A DNA stretch of 64,000 nt. Source: Dyella sp. C11. Lineage in GTDB: Bacteria; Pseudomonadota; Gammaproteobacteria; Xanthomonadales; Rhodanobacteraceae. Shown here piece after piece: positions 15,807-24,339 of this stretch. Position numbers and translations under genes: made by a program. Below the pieces are notes generated by a model. The model saw only the letters and a program-made list of their open reading frames with translations. It did no database searches and was not told where the DNA came from. Location of the stretch: positions 1 to 64,000 of the forward strand of contig NZ_QAVX01000009.1 in NCBI RefSeq assembly GCF_003121485.1, read 5' to 3'. Every line of letters starts with the position of its first letter. Position 1 is the stretch's first letter.

Positions 15807-17087
15807 ATGCGCATTGCCGTGATCGGCTCGGGTATCGCGGGGTTGGCCAGCGCTTGGCTGCTCTCTAAGGATCACGACGTGGTGCTTTTCGAGGCCAACG
15901 ATTACCTCGGCGGGCATACGCACACGCACGACATCTTGCTACACGGCAAGCCCTATCGCGTGGACAGCGGCTTCATCGTGCACAACCGCCGGCATTACCC
16001 GCTGCTGCATCGCCTGTTCGACGAACTCGGCGTCACGTCCAAAGCCACCGCGATGAGTTTTTCCGTGCAGCACGCCAGCTCGGGACGGGAATACAACGCG
16101 TCCACGCTGGATGGGTTGTTCTGCCAACGTCGCAACCTGTGGTCGCCGCGCTTTATCGGCATGGTGCGTGACCTGTTGCGGTTCTATCGCGAAGCACCGG
16201 CGCTGCTCGAAGGCGCAGGTCCCGGCCCCAGCCTGGGCGACTATCTGGGCGAACGGCGCTACGGCGCTGCTTTCCGCGACGAGCATCTGGTGCCCATGGC
16301 CTCCGCGCTGTGGTCGTCCCCGGCGCACGCGATATTGCAGTTCCCCGCGCGTTATCTGGTCCAGTTCATGGCCAACCACCAGATGCTGCAGACCGACGAT
16401 CGCCCGCAATGGCAGGTGGTGGAAGGGGGCTCATCGACGTACATCGAAGCGATGCGGCGACGCTGGAACGTGCAGGAGCGTCTCGCCTGCCCTGTCCATG
16501 CCGTTCGACGGCACGAGCAAGGCGTGGCCATTGCGTCGGCCTACGGACACGAGTTGTTCGACCAGGCGGTGCTGGCTTGCCATAGCGATCAGGCGCTTGC
16601 CCTGCTGCGCGACCCCAGCGAGCGCGAGCAGGACATTCTGGGTGCCATCACCTACCAGGCCAACGATGCCGTGCTCCATACCGACGCGCGCCTGCTGCCG
16701 CGCCATCCCAAAGCCTGGGCGGCATGGAACGCCTACGTTCCCCAGCAACCCACCGATGCGTGCACGGTGAGCTATTGCATGAATCATCTTCAGGGCTTCG
16801 CGTCGCCCGAGCCCTTCATCGTGACGTTGAACCGTTCGTACGCCATCGACCCGGCGAAGATCCATCGGCGGATGCAGTACCACCATCCGGTTTATACCGC
16901 CGCATCCGTGTCTGCGCAGGCACGCAAGCACGAGATTCAGGGGCAACGGCATACCTGGTACGCCGGCGCTTATTGGGGCTGGGGTTTTCATGAAGATGGC
17001 ATGCGCAGCGCGGTCGATGTGGCGCAGGCGATCAACGGCCACGCTGTCGCATCGAGTCGTTCGTCGGCTACGGAGGTGTTTGCGTGA
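15807..17087 (+). CDS. FAD-dependent oxidoreductase, amine-oxidase fold (COG2907 type)
   Basis: A 426-residue flavoprotein. The N-terminal Rossmann motif is VIGSGIAGLASAWLL followed by the ribose-binding Glu in VVLFEAND and YLGGHTHTH. The C-terminal FAD-binding region is WYAGAYWGWGFHEDGMRSA. Members of this group occur beside DUF1365 and CFA-synthase-like genes in many bacteria and take part in modification of membrane acyl chains, probably acting on a methylated or unsaturated chain. It begins directly after the desaturase stop and overlaps the next gene by 4 bp (GTGA). Confidence 0.92.
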   Translation: MRIAVIGSGIAGLASAWLLSKDHDVVLFEANDYLGGHTHTHDILLHGKPYRVDSGFIVHNRRHYPLLHRLFDELGVTSKATAMSFSVQHASSGREYNASTLDGLFCQRRNLWSPRFIGMVRDLLRFYREAPALLEGAGPGPSLGDYLGERRYGAAFRDEHLVPMASALWSSPAHAILQFPARYLVQFMANHQMLQTDDRPQWQVVEGGSSTYIEAMRRRWNVQERLACPVHAVRRHEQGVAIASAYGHELFDQAVLACHSDQALALLRDPSEREQDILGAITYQANDAVLHTDARLLPRHPKAWAAWNAYVPQQPTDACTVSYCMNHLQGFASPEPFIVTLNRSYAIDPAKIHRRMQYHHPVYTAASVSAQARKHEIQGQRHTWYAGAYWGWGFHEDGMRSAVDVAQAINGHAVASSRSSATEVFA

Positions 17088-17896
17088 ACACCTTCGCCAG
17101 TGCGGTTTACGAAGGCACGGTAACGCATCGTCGCCACCTGCCGCGCGAACATGTGTTTCGGTATCGCATGGCGCAGCTGTATCTGGACCTGGACGAGGTG
17201 GACGAGGTGTTCCGCTCGCGCTGGTTCTGGTCCGCGCACAAGCGCAACCTCGCCGAATGGCGGCGCAGCGATTATCTCGGTCCGGGCGACATGACGCTTG
17301 CGGATGCAGTGCGACAGCGAGTGAAGCGTGACACCGGGTGCACGCCGACAGGACCGATTCGCATGCTGAGTCATCTGCGTTATGCGGGCTTCGTGTTCAA
17401 TCCCGTGACGTTCTACTACTGCTACGACAGTGCCGGGGAAACGCTGGAAAACGTTGTAGCGGAAATTACCAATACCCCGTGGGGCGAGCGGCATGCGTAT
17501 GTGCTGCCAGTGGACCGCGCCGAACGGCATGGTCGTGCGATGACCTGGGCGTTCGACAAGCAATTCCACGTCTCGCCCTTCATGGCGATGGATCGCCGTT
17601 ACGACTGGCGCTTCACGACACCGTCGGACGATCTGCTCGTACACATGAAAGTACGCCGCGCCGAAGACTGCGAATTCGATGCCACGCTTGAATTGCACCG
17701 CCAACCGCTGAATGGCCAAACACTCGCGCGTGTGTTGTGGCGATATCCCCTGATGACGGCACAAGTGATGGGCGCGATTCACTGGCAGGCCTTCCGCCTT
17801 TGGGCGAAACGCGTGCCTGTTCACGATCACCCCGCCGCTCACGCCGCCTCACAGCGCAGCCGCGTTATTGCCCCGTCACCTGGAGAGCATCCATGA
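17084..17896 (+). CDS. DUF1365 family protein
   Basis: A 270-residue cytoplasmic protein of the DUF1365 family. Recognisable family segments are the N-terminal VYEGTVTHRRHLPREHVFRY, the central RYAGFVFNPVTFYYCYD and ITNTPWGERHAYVL, and KQFHVSPFM. The biochemical role is not established in general; the family is nearly always encoded between the FAD oxidoreductase and a CFA-synthase-like methyltransferase, as here, and is thought to act in the same lipid-modification path. Starts with GTG inside the previous stop and overlaps the next gene by 4 bp (ATGA), showing tight translational coupling. Confidence 0.93.
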   Translation: MNTFASAVYEGTVTHRRHLPREHVFRYRMAQLYLDLDEVDEVFRSRWFWSAHKRNLAEWRRSDYLGPGDMTLADAVRQRVKRDTGCTPTGPIRMLSHLRYAGFVFNPVTFYYCYDSAGETLENVVAEITNTPWGERHAYVLPVDRAERHGRAMTWAFDKQFHVSPFMAMDRRYDWRFTTPSDDLLVHMKVRRAEDCEFDATLELHRQPLNGQTLARVLWRYPLMTAQVMGAIHWQAFRLWAKRVPVHDHPAAHAASQRSRVIAPSPGEHP

Positions 17897-19185
17897 ACGA
17901 GATGGCAAAAGCCGCCGCCCTGCCGTTGCCTGCGGCATCGATCACCTGGATGGATCGCTTCCTGCGCGAACGACTGCTGGCGCGGCTCGCAGGACTGCGG
18001 CGAGGGACGCTCTCGATATACGACCCGCTGGGCACCTTCGAACTGAGTGACGATCACCCGCATGCGCCGCGGGCAAAAATCGCGGTCAGCGATATGCGCT
18101 TCTACCGCGCACTGGCATTCCATGGCAGCGTCGGCGCCGCTGAGGCATATGCTGATGGCGCATGGCACTGCGAAAATCTCGTGGAACTGGTGCGCCTGCT
18201 GGTGCGCAATCGCGACCTGCTCGACCGCATGGAAACCGGCACGGCGCGACTGGGCAGCGCCGCGTTGCGCTACTGGCACGCATGGCGCGACAACACGCGC
18301 GCCGGGAGCCGTCGCAATATCGCGGCCCACTACGACCTCGGGAACGACTTCTTCCGCCTGTTTCTTTCTTCCGACCTGATGTACTCGTCGGCGTTGTGGG
18401 CTGGCCCCACAGACACCCTGGAAGCGGCATCCACCCGCAAGCTGGATGTGATCTGCCGCAAGCTCGACCTGCAACCGGGTCAGCAGGTCATCGAGATCGG
18501 CACCGGCTGGGGTGGCTTTGCGTTGCATGCCGCCCGTCACTACGGATGCCATGTCACCACCACCACCATCTCGCAGGAACAGCACGCGCTCGCAACGCAA
18601 CGCGTTGCAGAGGCTGGGTTGAGTGACCGCGTGCAGGTGCTTTCCTGTGACTACCGCGACCTGGACGGCAACTACGACCGACTGGTCTCCATCGAAATGA
18701 TCGAAGCCATCGGCGCGCCGTACATGGAAACGTATTTCGGCAAGGTCGGCTCCCTGCTGAAAGACGACGGCATGGCGCTACTCCAGGCGATCACCATTGA
18801 AGATCACCGATACGCCCAAGCCTTGCGGTCCGTGGATTTCATCAAGCGCCATATTTTCCCGGGCAGTTTCATTCCCTCGCTCCAGGCCATGCTTGAGGCG
18901 AAAACGCGTGCGTGCGACCTCGCCCTGGTGGATCAGGAAGATTTCGGCCTCTCCTACGCACGCACGCTTCAAGCGTGGCGCGAGCGCTTCATGAGTCGGC
19001 TCGACGAGGTACGTGCGCAAGGCTTCGACGAGCGGTTCGTGCGCTTGTGGCAGTTCTATCTGGCCTATTGCGAAGGCGGCTTCCTGGAACGCGCCATTGG
19101 CGTGTCGCACCTGCTGTTTGCCAAACCCGGTGCGCGCCCCTCGTGTGCGCGCTGGGCTGAACGTGACGGAGGATTCACCCCGTGA
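17893..19185 (+). CDS. Cyclopropane-fatty-acyl-phospholipid synthase family methyltransferase (first paralogue)
   Basis: A 430-residue SAM-dependent methyltransferase acting on double bonds of phospholipid acyl chains. Motif I is IEIGTGWGGFALHA, followed by TTTISQEQ and the family signature SIEMIEAIG and the YFGKVGSLLKDDG segment. The N-terminal 100 residues form the lipid-binding domain of CFA synthases. It adds a methyl(ene) group; whether the product is a cyclopropane or a methylated alkene (the furan fatty acid precursor) cannot be told from the sequence alone. GGAGAG precedes the ATG by a few bases. It overlaps DUF1365 upstream and the next gene downstream. Confidence 0.93.
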   Translation: MNEMAKAAALPLPAASITWMDRFLRERLLARLAGLRRGTLSIYDPLGTFELSDDHPHAPRAKIAVSDMRFYRALAFHGSVGAAEAYADGAWHCENLVELVRLLVRNRDLLDRMETGTARLGSAALRYWHAWRDNTRAGSRRNIAAHYDLGNDFFRLFLSSDLMYSSALWAGPTDTLEAASTRKLDVICRKLDLQPGQQVIEIGTGWGGFALHAARHYGCHVTTTTISQEQHALATQRVAEAGLSDRVQVLSCDYRDLDGNYDRLVSIEMIEAIGAPYMETYFGKVGSLLKDDGMALLQAITIEDHRYAQALRSVDFIKRHIFPGSFIPSLQAMLEAKTRACDLALVDQEDFGLSYARTLQAWRERFMSRLDEVRAQGFDERFVRLWQFYLAYCEGGFLERAIGVSHLLFAKPGARPSCARWAERDGGFTP

Positions 19186-19721
19186 TGTTCTGGATCAACC
19201 TGATCGGTTACCAGATCGTATGGTTTGCGCTTGTCATAGGCGCATCGCGCGGCCATGTCGGCTGGGCGATGGGTGCGGGTGCCGTGTTTGTGGTCTCGCA
19301 AGTGCTGACTGCGCAGAACCTGTCCGTGGAATGCCGGCTACTCGTACTTGCGGTGGTGCTTGGCGTGGTGGTCGACGGCATGTGCTCCCTCATGGGTTGG
19401 CTGCGCTATGCCTCGCCGGCGCCGGCGCTGCCGCCACACGGCGCGCCGATGTGGATCTTGATGCTCTGGGCCTGCTTTTCGACCACGATCCACCGCTCGC
19501 TGGCCTGGTTGCGACACCGGCGTTGGCTTGCCGCCCTGGTGGGCGCCATCGGCGCACCGCTTGCCTATGCCGCGGCAGCGCGCGGATGGCACACCGTTGA
19601 ATTTACCCAGCCGTCGTATGTGGCCATCGTATGGCTGGCCGCGAGCTGGGCCGGCGCATTGGCTCTGTTGGTGGCATGTGCGAAGCGCTGGAGCGTGCAG
19701 GCCGCAAGGAGCAGCACATGA
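19182..19721 (+). CDS. DUF2878 family inner-membrane protein
   Basis: A 179-residue polytopic membrane protein with about five hydrophobic helices; the N-terminal FWINLIGYQIVWFALV is typical of DUF2878. Function is unknown; the family is encoded in the same lipid-modification clusters. GTG 19182 and ATG 19185 are both possible starts after GGAGG at 19168; either overlaps the upstream stop codon. The downstream gene starts within its stop (ATGA). Presumably a partner that handles or positions the lipid substrate in the inner membrane. Confidence 0.88.
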   Translation: MMFWINLIGYQIVWFALVIGASRGHVGWAMGAGAVFVVSQVLTAQNLSVECRLLVLAVVLGVVVDGMCSLMGWLRYASPAPALPPHGAPMWILMLWACFSTTIHRSLAWLRHRRWLAALVGAIGAPLAYAAAARGWHTVEFTQPSYVAIVWLAASWAGALALLVACAKRWSVQAARSST

Positions 19722-20533
19722 GCTATCCGCGCCAACTGGCGTTGCTTGCCCTGTTGATGGCGGTCGCCATGGTGGGCGGCTGGCTATGGCAACGACGCCA
19801 CCAGAACGCCGGGATTGTGGACGTGCTGTGGGCGGCCGGCCTGGGCGTTGCTGCCCTGCTGATGGCAGCAACGGGCGCAGGCGCTGCACTTCCGCGCATT
19901 GTGCTGGCCTGCCTGGGCACGGCCTGGTCGCTGCGGCTCGCCCTGCATTTGTGGCGACGTGTGCGCAACGAGAAGGAAGCCGGGCGCTATCGGGAACTGC
20001 GCGCGCACTGGCACGGCGACCAGCGCAAGTTTCTAGCCTTCTTTCTGGCGCAGGCAGCGCTGGTGCTGCTGTTTGCGCTGCCCTTCATGGCGGTAGCGGC
20101 CAATCCGGTCGACACCTGGTCGTCATGGACGTTTGCGGCGCTCGCCATCTGGATCGCAAGCGTGACGGGTGAAGCCGTCGCCGATCGCCAACTGGCGATG
20201 TTCCGCTCGCAACCATCCCACCACGGCAAGACCTGCGATGCCGGCTTGTGGCGCTACTCGCGTCACCCGAATTACTTCTTCGAATGGATGCACTGGTTTG
20301 CCTACGTTGCGCTGGCCGTGGGCTCGCCCATCGGCTGGCTGGCGTGGAGTGGCCCCGTCGTGATGTACGTGTTCCTGCGCTGGATCAGCGGCGTGCCGTT
20401 TACCGAAGCCCAGGCACTGCGCACGCGCGGCGATGCCTACCGGGACTACCAGCGCCGCACTTCCATGTTCTTCCCATGGTTTCCCTCCCGACGCTCGCCT
20501 GAAGGGGTAGCTCATGAGCGCGTCCATCGCTGA
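19718..20533 (+). CDS. DUF1295 family membrane protein (steroid 5-alpha-reductase-like)
   Basis: A 271-residue integral-membrane protein of the DUF1295/steroid 5-alpha-reductase C-terminal fold. The C-terminal signature [18 protein letters not shown] and the terminal [16 protein letters not shown] are characteristic and probably bind NADPH and the lipid chain. It may reduce a double bond in a modified acyl chain. ATG overlaps the DUF2878 stop by 4 bp, and its own end overlaps the next gene by 20 bp. Confidence 0.9.
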   Translation: MSYPRQLALLALLMAVAMVGGWLWQRRHQNAGIVDVLWAAGLGVAALLMAATGAGAALPRIVLACLGTAWSLRLALHLWRRVRNEKEAGRYRELRAHWHGDQRKFLAFFLAQAALVLLFALPFMAVAANPVDTWSSWTFAALAIWIASVTGEAVADRQLAMFRSQPSHHGKTCDAGLWRYSRHPNYFFEWMHWFAYVALAVGSPIGWLAWSGPVVMYVFLRWISGVPFTEAQALRTRGDAYRDYQRRTSMFFPWFPSRRSPEGVAHERVHR

Positions 20534-21602
20534 TTCCACCGAACTGCTTACCGACCGCGCCGCGCCAGGCCTGCTGGGATGGGCGGAGCGAGGATGGCTG
20601 CCCGATGCGTGGCTGCGTGCCGGTATACGTCGCCTGTGCGCGCAACGGCTTGCGGAATGCACGGCGGGAGGCGTCGCCGCGCAACAGGAACGTCAGCAGC
20701 AACTGATGGCCCAGCTTCGACGCAGCCCCATGGCTATCCACGCGGATGCCGCCAACGCACAGCACTACGAAGTGCCGGCCGCTTTCTTCCAGCAGTGCCT
20801 TGGGCCGCGATTGAAGTATTCATCGTGCTACTTCCACGACAGCACCACCACGCTGGAGCAGGCGGAACTTGCCATGCTTGAGCTTTACGCGGCACGCGCC
20901 CAACTCATCAACGGGCAGGACATTCTTGAACTGGGCTGCGGCTGGGGTTCGCTCACGCTATGGATGGCCGAACGCTTTCCTCAATCCCGCATCACGGCGG
21001 TATCCAACTCGCACTCGCAGCGAGCCTGGATTCTGGACGAGTGCCGTCGGCGCGATCTATCCAACGTCGAGGTCATCACCTGCGATATCAGCTCGTTGTC
21101 CCTGGCGGATGAACGTTTCGACCGGTGTGTGTCGGTGGAAATGTTCGAGCACGTGCGCAATCACGACATGCTGATGAGCCGCATCGCGCGCTGGCTGCGT
21201 CCCTCCGGCCGCCTGTTCGTGCACATCTTTGCCCATCGGCATGCGGCCTACCCTTTTGAAACCGAGGGTTCGGACAACTGGATGGGCCGCCACTTCTTTA
21301 CCGGCGGCCTGATGCCGTCCACCGATACGCTGCTCTGGTTTCAACGGGATCTGCGCATCGACAAGCAGTGGCTGGTGGACGGCACGCACTATCAACGCAC
21401 GGCCAACGCCTGGCTGGCCAGGCAGGACGCGCAGCGCGACGAGGTGATGCGCGTGCTCAAGGATGCCTATGGCAGCACTGCACTGGCTGCACTGTGGTTC
21501 CAGCGTTGGCGCATGTTCTGGATGGCCTGCGCGGAACTGTTCGGCTATGCCAACGGCCAGGAGTGGCTGGTGGCGCACTATCGCTTTGTCCGGGACGACT
21601 GA
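20514..21602 (+). CDS. CFA-synthase-like SAM methyltransferase (second paralogue)
   Basis: A 362-residue SAM-dependent methyltransferase, distantly related to the CFA synthase at 17893. Motif I is [15 protein letters not shown]; downstream signatures are [22 protein letters not shown] and FVHIFAHR. It lacks the typical CFA N-terminal domain and aligns better with the COG2230 subgroup related to plant N-methyltransferase-like proteins. A second, non-identical methyltransferase in the same operon suggests two successive methylations or a different acceptor. AGGGGT precedes the ATG; overlaps DUF1295 by 20 bp. Confidence 0.9.
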   Translation: MSASIADSTELLTDRAAPGLLGWAERGWLPDAWLRAGIRRLCAQRLAECTAGGVAAQQERQQQLMAQLRRSPMAIHADAANAQHYEVPAAFFQQCLGPRLKYSSCYFHDSTTTLEQAELAMLELYAARAQLINGQDILELGCGWGSLTLWMAERFPQSRITAVSNSHSQRAWILDECRRRDLSNVEVITCDISSLSLADERFDRCVSVEMFEHVRNHDMLMSRIARWLRPSGRLFVHIFAHRHAAYPFETEGSDNWMGRHFFTGGLMPSTDTLLWFQRDLRIDKQWLVDGTHYQRTANAWLARQDAQRDEVMRVLKDAYGSTALAALWFQRWRMFWMACAELFGYANGQEWLVAHYRFVRDD

Positions 21603-21616
21603 CCTCGGAGCCCGTC

Positions 21617-22147
21617 ATGCGTGCGATGACCCGACACCTGCTGATCACCTGCCTTTCCGTTTTCTCCGCTGCCGGCTGCGCGGCGCCGTTACCACCCATT
21701 GCACCGGTGTCCCAGGTGGACATACCGCGCTACATGGGCGACTGGTACGTCATCGCCTCGATTCCCACGCGTCAGGAGAAAGGCGCCGTGAACGCGATTG
21801 AGTCGTACGTGCTCCTGCCCGACGGCACCATCCAGACTACCTTCCGCTTCCGGCACGACTCACCCGATGGCGCGCTGAAAATCATGCACGCGAAGGGCTA
21901 TGTACGGGATGGTACGAACGGCGCGGTATGGGGCATGCAGTTCATCTGGCCGATCAAGGCCGAATACATCATCGCGTGGCTGGATCGGGACTACCGCACG
22001 GTTATCGTGGCGCGCAACAAGCGCGACTACGTGTGGATCATGGCAAGGTCGCGGACCATCCCCGATGGGCAGTACCAGGTGCTGGTTTCACGTGTAGCGG
22101 CGCTGGGCTACGACGCCAGCCAATTGCGCAAGGTGCCGCAGCAATGA
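21617..22147 (+). CDS. Lipocalin family lipoprotein (Blc-like)
   Basis: A 176-residue outer-membrane lipoprotein of the bacterial lipocalin (Blc) family. The signal peptide ends in the lipobox SAAGC (Cys about residue 21). The lipocalin first motif is YMGDWYVIASIPT (G-x-W), followed by a regular beta-barrel pattern and the VARNKRDYVWIMAR strands that mark bacterial Blc proteins. It binds lipids or fatty acids in the periplasm. Gap of 14 bp to the upstream methyltransferase and the last gene of the lipid operon before the sigma factor. Confidence 0.92.
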   Translation: MRAMTRHLLITCLSVFSAAGCAAPLPPIAPVSQVDIPRYMGDWYVIASIPTRQEKGAVNAIESYVLLPDGTIQTTFRFRHDSPDGALKIMHAKGYVRDGTNGAVWGMQFIWPIKAEYIIAWLDRDYRTVIVARNKRDYVWIMARSRTIPDGQYQVLVSRVAALGYDASQLRKVPQQ

Positions 22148-22363
22148 CGCAGGGTACGCTCATTCCGGGTCAGTAAACGCGCCATGCATCCAAACGCTGC
22201 CGGTCTGCGTATAAGCAACAAGGCTACCGGAATGCCCACATGCCCGTTCACGCGTCCAGCTTCATGCTTTCTGCTGGCTCTCACCGGCATGTGTCGAGCG
22301 TGGCGTCATCCATGATCGTCGCAAGGTGCCGAATACGCGGCATGCGCCTCGGGAAGGTTGGGT

Positions 22364-22999
22364 ATGATGGCCACTGACCCCGTCACTCCCAAAGTGACGC
22401 CCATCGAGGCGATACGACGCGTGTCCATGCCGGCCAACCACGCTGCTGACGATGCGGGTTATTGGGCTGACCAGATGGCCGCCGTATCCGCGCGCCGCGA
22501 CGTGGAGTGCTTCATGCACATCTACGATCACTACGCGCCGCGACTGCAACGCTATTTGCTGGGGCTGAACGTACCGGCGGCACAGGCGGAGGAACTGGTG
22601 CAGGAGTCGCTGCTTCGGCTCTGGCGGCGATCCGCGCAATTCGACGCAGCGCGTGCCAGCCTTGCGACATGGCTGTTCCGCATCGCGCGCAATCTGTACA
22701 TCGACAGCGTGCGCGGTGAACCGCACTGGCTGCCGATCCAGGATGGCCTGGAACAGCTTGACCTGGAATGCACCGACTCCACCACCAGCAGCACCGAAGC
22801 CTTTACCGACCAGGCCGGCCTGAGCCGCGCCATCGACGAACTACCCGCGCCGCAGGCGCGCCTGATACGCATGTCCTACTACGAAGCAAAAAGTCACAGT
22901 GAAATCGCCCACGAACTGAGCATGCCCCTGGGCTCGGTCAAGTCCAACCTGCGTCGCGCGTTTGCCAAGCTGCAAGCAGGCCTGAGGCCATCGCGATGA
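22364..22999 (+). CDS. rpoE: ECF RNA polymerase sigma factor (ChrR-linked, ECF11-like)
   Basis: A sigma factor of about 211 residues. Region 2 is FMHIYDHYAPRLQRYLL with AEELVQESLLRLW (core and -10 binding); region 4 is the HTH SHSEIAHELSMPLGSVKSNL. The 40-residue N-terminal extension is unusual for the class. It is followed immediately by a ChrR-type anti-sigma factor, as in the singlet-oxygen sigma-E/ChrR pair of Rhodobacter sphaeroides. ATG 22364 or 22367 is preferred over TTG 22358 because GGGAAGG lies 6-9 nt before. The gene name is by analogy. Confidence 0.92.
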   Translation: MMATDPVTPKVTPIEAIRRVSMPANHAADDAGYWADQMAAVSARRDVECFMHIYDHYAPRLQRYLLGLNVPAAQAEELVQESLLRLWRRSAQFDAARASLATWLFRIARNLYIDSVRGEPHWLPIQDGLEQLDLECTDSTTSSTEAFTDQAGLSRAIDELPAPQARLIRMSYYEAKSHSEIAHELSMPLGSVKSNLRRAFAKLQAGLRPSR

Positions 23000-23652
23000 A
23001 TCCGCATCATCATCTCGATGCCTCCACCGTCATTGCGTACTCGGCCGGCGCGTTGCCCGCCGCCTTTGCCGCCGTGGTGTCGGCGCACCTGAGCATCTGC
23101 AGTGCCTGCCGTCAGCGGTGGCTGGATGCCGACCGAGTCGGTGGCCATTTCCTCAAGCAACAGGAAGGCGCGCCGCTTTCTTCGACTGCGCGCGCGAGCA
23201 TGCTTGCGCGGCTTTCCGGCGAAGAGCCCGAAGGTTCTGCGGAAGTGGCCGTATCAACGACGCACGATCCCCATGCGTTGCCAAAGCCGCTGTGGCCGTA
23301 TTTCGGCGAAACCTATCAGGCATTGCGCTGGCGCCTGATCGGCCCGGGCGTGCATCACATTCGCGCACGCGATGTCACCGACAGTCATCTCATGCTTCTG
23401 CGGGTGGCGCCCGGACGCAGCCTGCCCATGCACAGCCACGGTGGCAACGAACTCACCATGATTCTGCAAGGTGCCTACGACGACTCGCTCGGCCACTTCG
23501 CCCCCGGTGACGTCGCCGACCTGGATTGCGACGTGGAACATCAGCCGGTGACGTCGCCCGGCGTGCCGTGCATATGCGTCGCGGCCACGGATGCTCCGCT
23601 CCGCTTTTCCGGCTGGCTGGCCCGAACGCTGCAGCCGCTGTTCAATCTCTGA
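22996..23652 (+). CDS. chrR: ChrR-type zinc anti-sigma factor with cupin domain
   Basis: A 218-residue anti-sigma factor. The N-terminal anti-sigma domain has His6, His31, Cys35 and Cys38 (HLSICSAC), the same spacing as the zinc ligands of R. sphaeroides ChrR. The C-terminal cupin domain has His146, His148 and Glu152 in MHSHGGNELT and His182 in EHQPVTS, the second zinc site needed for sensing. It should hold the ECF factor inactive until singlet oxygen or a related oxidant triggers its release. ATG overlaps the sigma-factor stop by 4 bp. Confidence 0.94.
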   Translation: MNPHHHLDASTVIAYSAGALPAAFAAVVSAHLSICSACRQRWLDADRVGGHFLKQQEGAPLSSTARASMLARLSGEEPEGSAEVAVSTTHDPHALPKPLWPYFGETYQALRWRLIGPGVHHIRARDVTDSHLMLLRVAPGRSLPMHSHGGNELTMILQGAYDDSLGHFAPGDVADLDCDVEHQPVTSPGVPCICVAATDAPLRFSGWLARTLQPLFNL

Positions 23653-23780
23653 GCCGCCAGGCTGCCGCCTACAGGCCCAAAGCGTTTGGTGTAGCCTTCC
23701 GGGCGTTCGGCTGTGCGCTTCCCCTCGTGCGGACAACGGGCAGACATCCCACAAGAACGTCCAGGACACAGGAGCTTCCC

Positions 23781-24257
23781 ATGAAGGTCTTTCTGGCAGT
23801 CGTGTTGCTGTTGGGCTGGATTCACCCCGCACTTGCCGAGTCACCCATGCCCTCTCCGCTGACCGGACGATGGGCGGTCGATGTATCACGACTGCCGATG
23901 GCCCCCGAGGCCAGGCCCAAAAGCGTCACGATCACCTTTGGAAGTGCCGGCGAAGGAAAGTGGTCCACGGAGGTGGATATCGTGGATGCCGCCGGCTCGG
24001 AGAATCATTCCAAGGGAACGGCGACGCTTGACGGCACACCCGCTTCCGTCACGGGAAACAACGAGGCCGATACCGCAGCCTTTCGCATGCCGGCGCCCAA
24101 CGTGCTGATCATGGCGCTGTCCAAGGGTGGCATACCGGGATCGACGCGGATCTATTCGGTGACTGGTGACGGCAACTCGCTCATCGAAACAGCCGTCTAT
24201 TTCGGTGATCACGGTGTACCGATCATGCGGACGCATTACTTCACGCCGGTACGTTGA
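23781..24257 (+). CDS. Exported hypothetical protein
   Basis: A 158-residue secreted protein with a clear signal peptide ending in ALA near residue 19 and GGAG 6 nt before the ATG. The mature part begins LTGRWAVDVSRLPMAPEARP, followed by beta-strand-rich repeats including TATLDGTPASVTGNNEAD, and ends in IMRTHYFTPVR. The pattern resembles small lipocalin/START-like exported proteins that measure a quantity against a reference, but no family is certain. It lies 128 bp after chrR; the gap makes cotranscription with it uncertain. A perfect hairpin lies 42 bp after its stop. Confidence 0.75.
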   Translation: MKVFLAVVLLLGWIHPALAESPMPSPLTGRWAVDVSRLPMAPEARPKSVTITFGSAGEGKWSTEVDIVDAAGSENHSKGTATLDGTPASVTGNNEADTAAFRMPAPNVLIMALSKGGIPGSTRIYSVTGDGNSLIETAVYFGDHGVPIMRTHYFTPVR

Positions 24258-24299
24258 GCGGCAGGAATGGCCCGTTCGGCCGTTACGTAGCCACAGGAA

Positions 24300-24332
24300 C
24301 TGGCATGTCCGCGATGGCCGCGGACATGCCAG
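24300..24332. terminator. Bidirectional hairpin terminator
   Basis: CTGGCATGTCCGCG and CGCGGACATGCCAG form a perfect 14-bp stem with a 5-nt loop, between two convergent genes ending at 24257 and 24340. Confidence 0.75.
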
Positions 24333-24339
24333 GCTTCCA

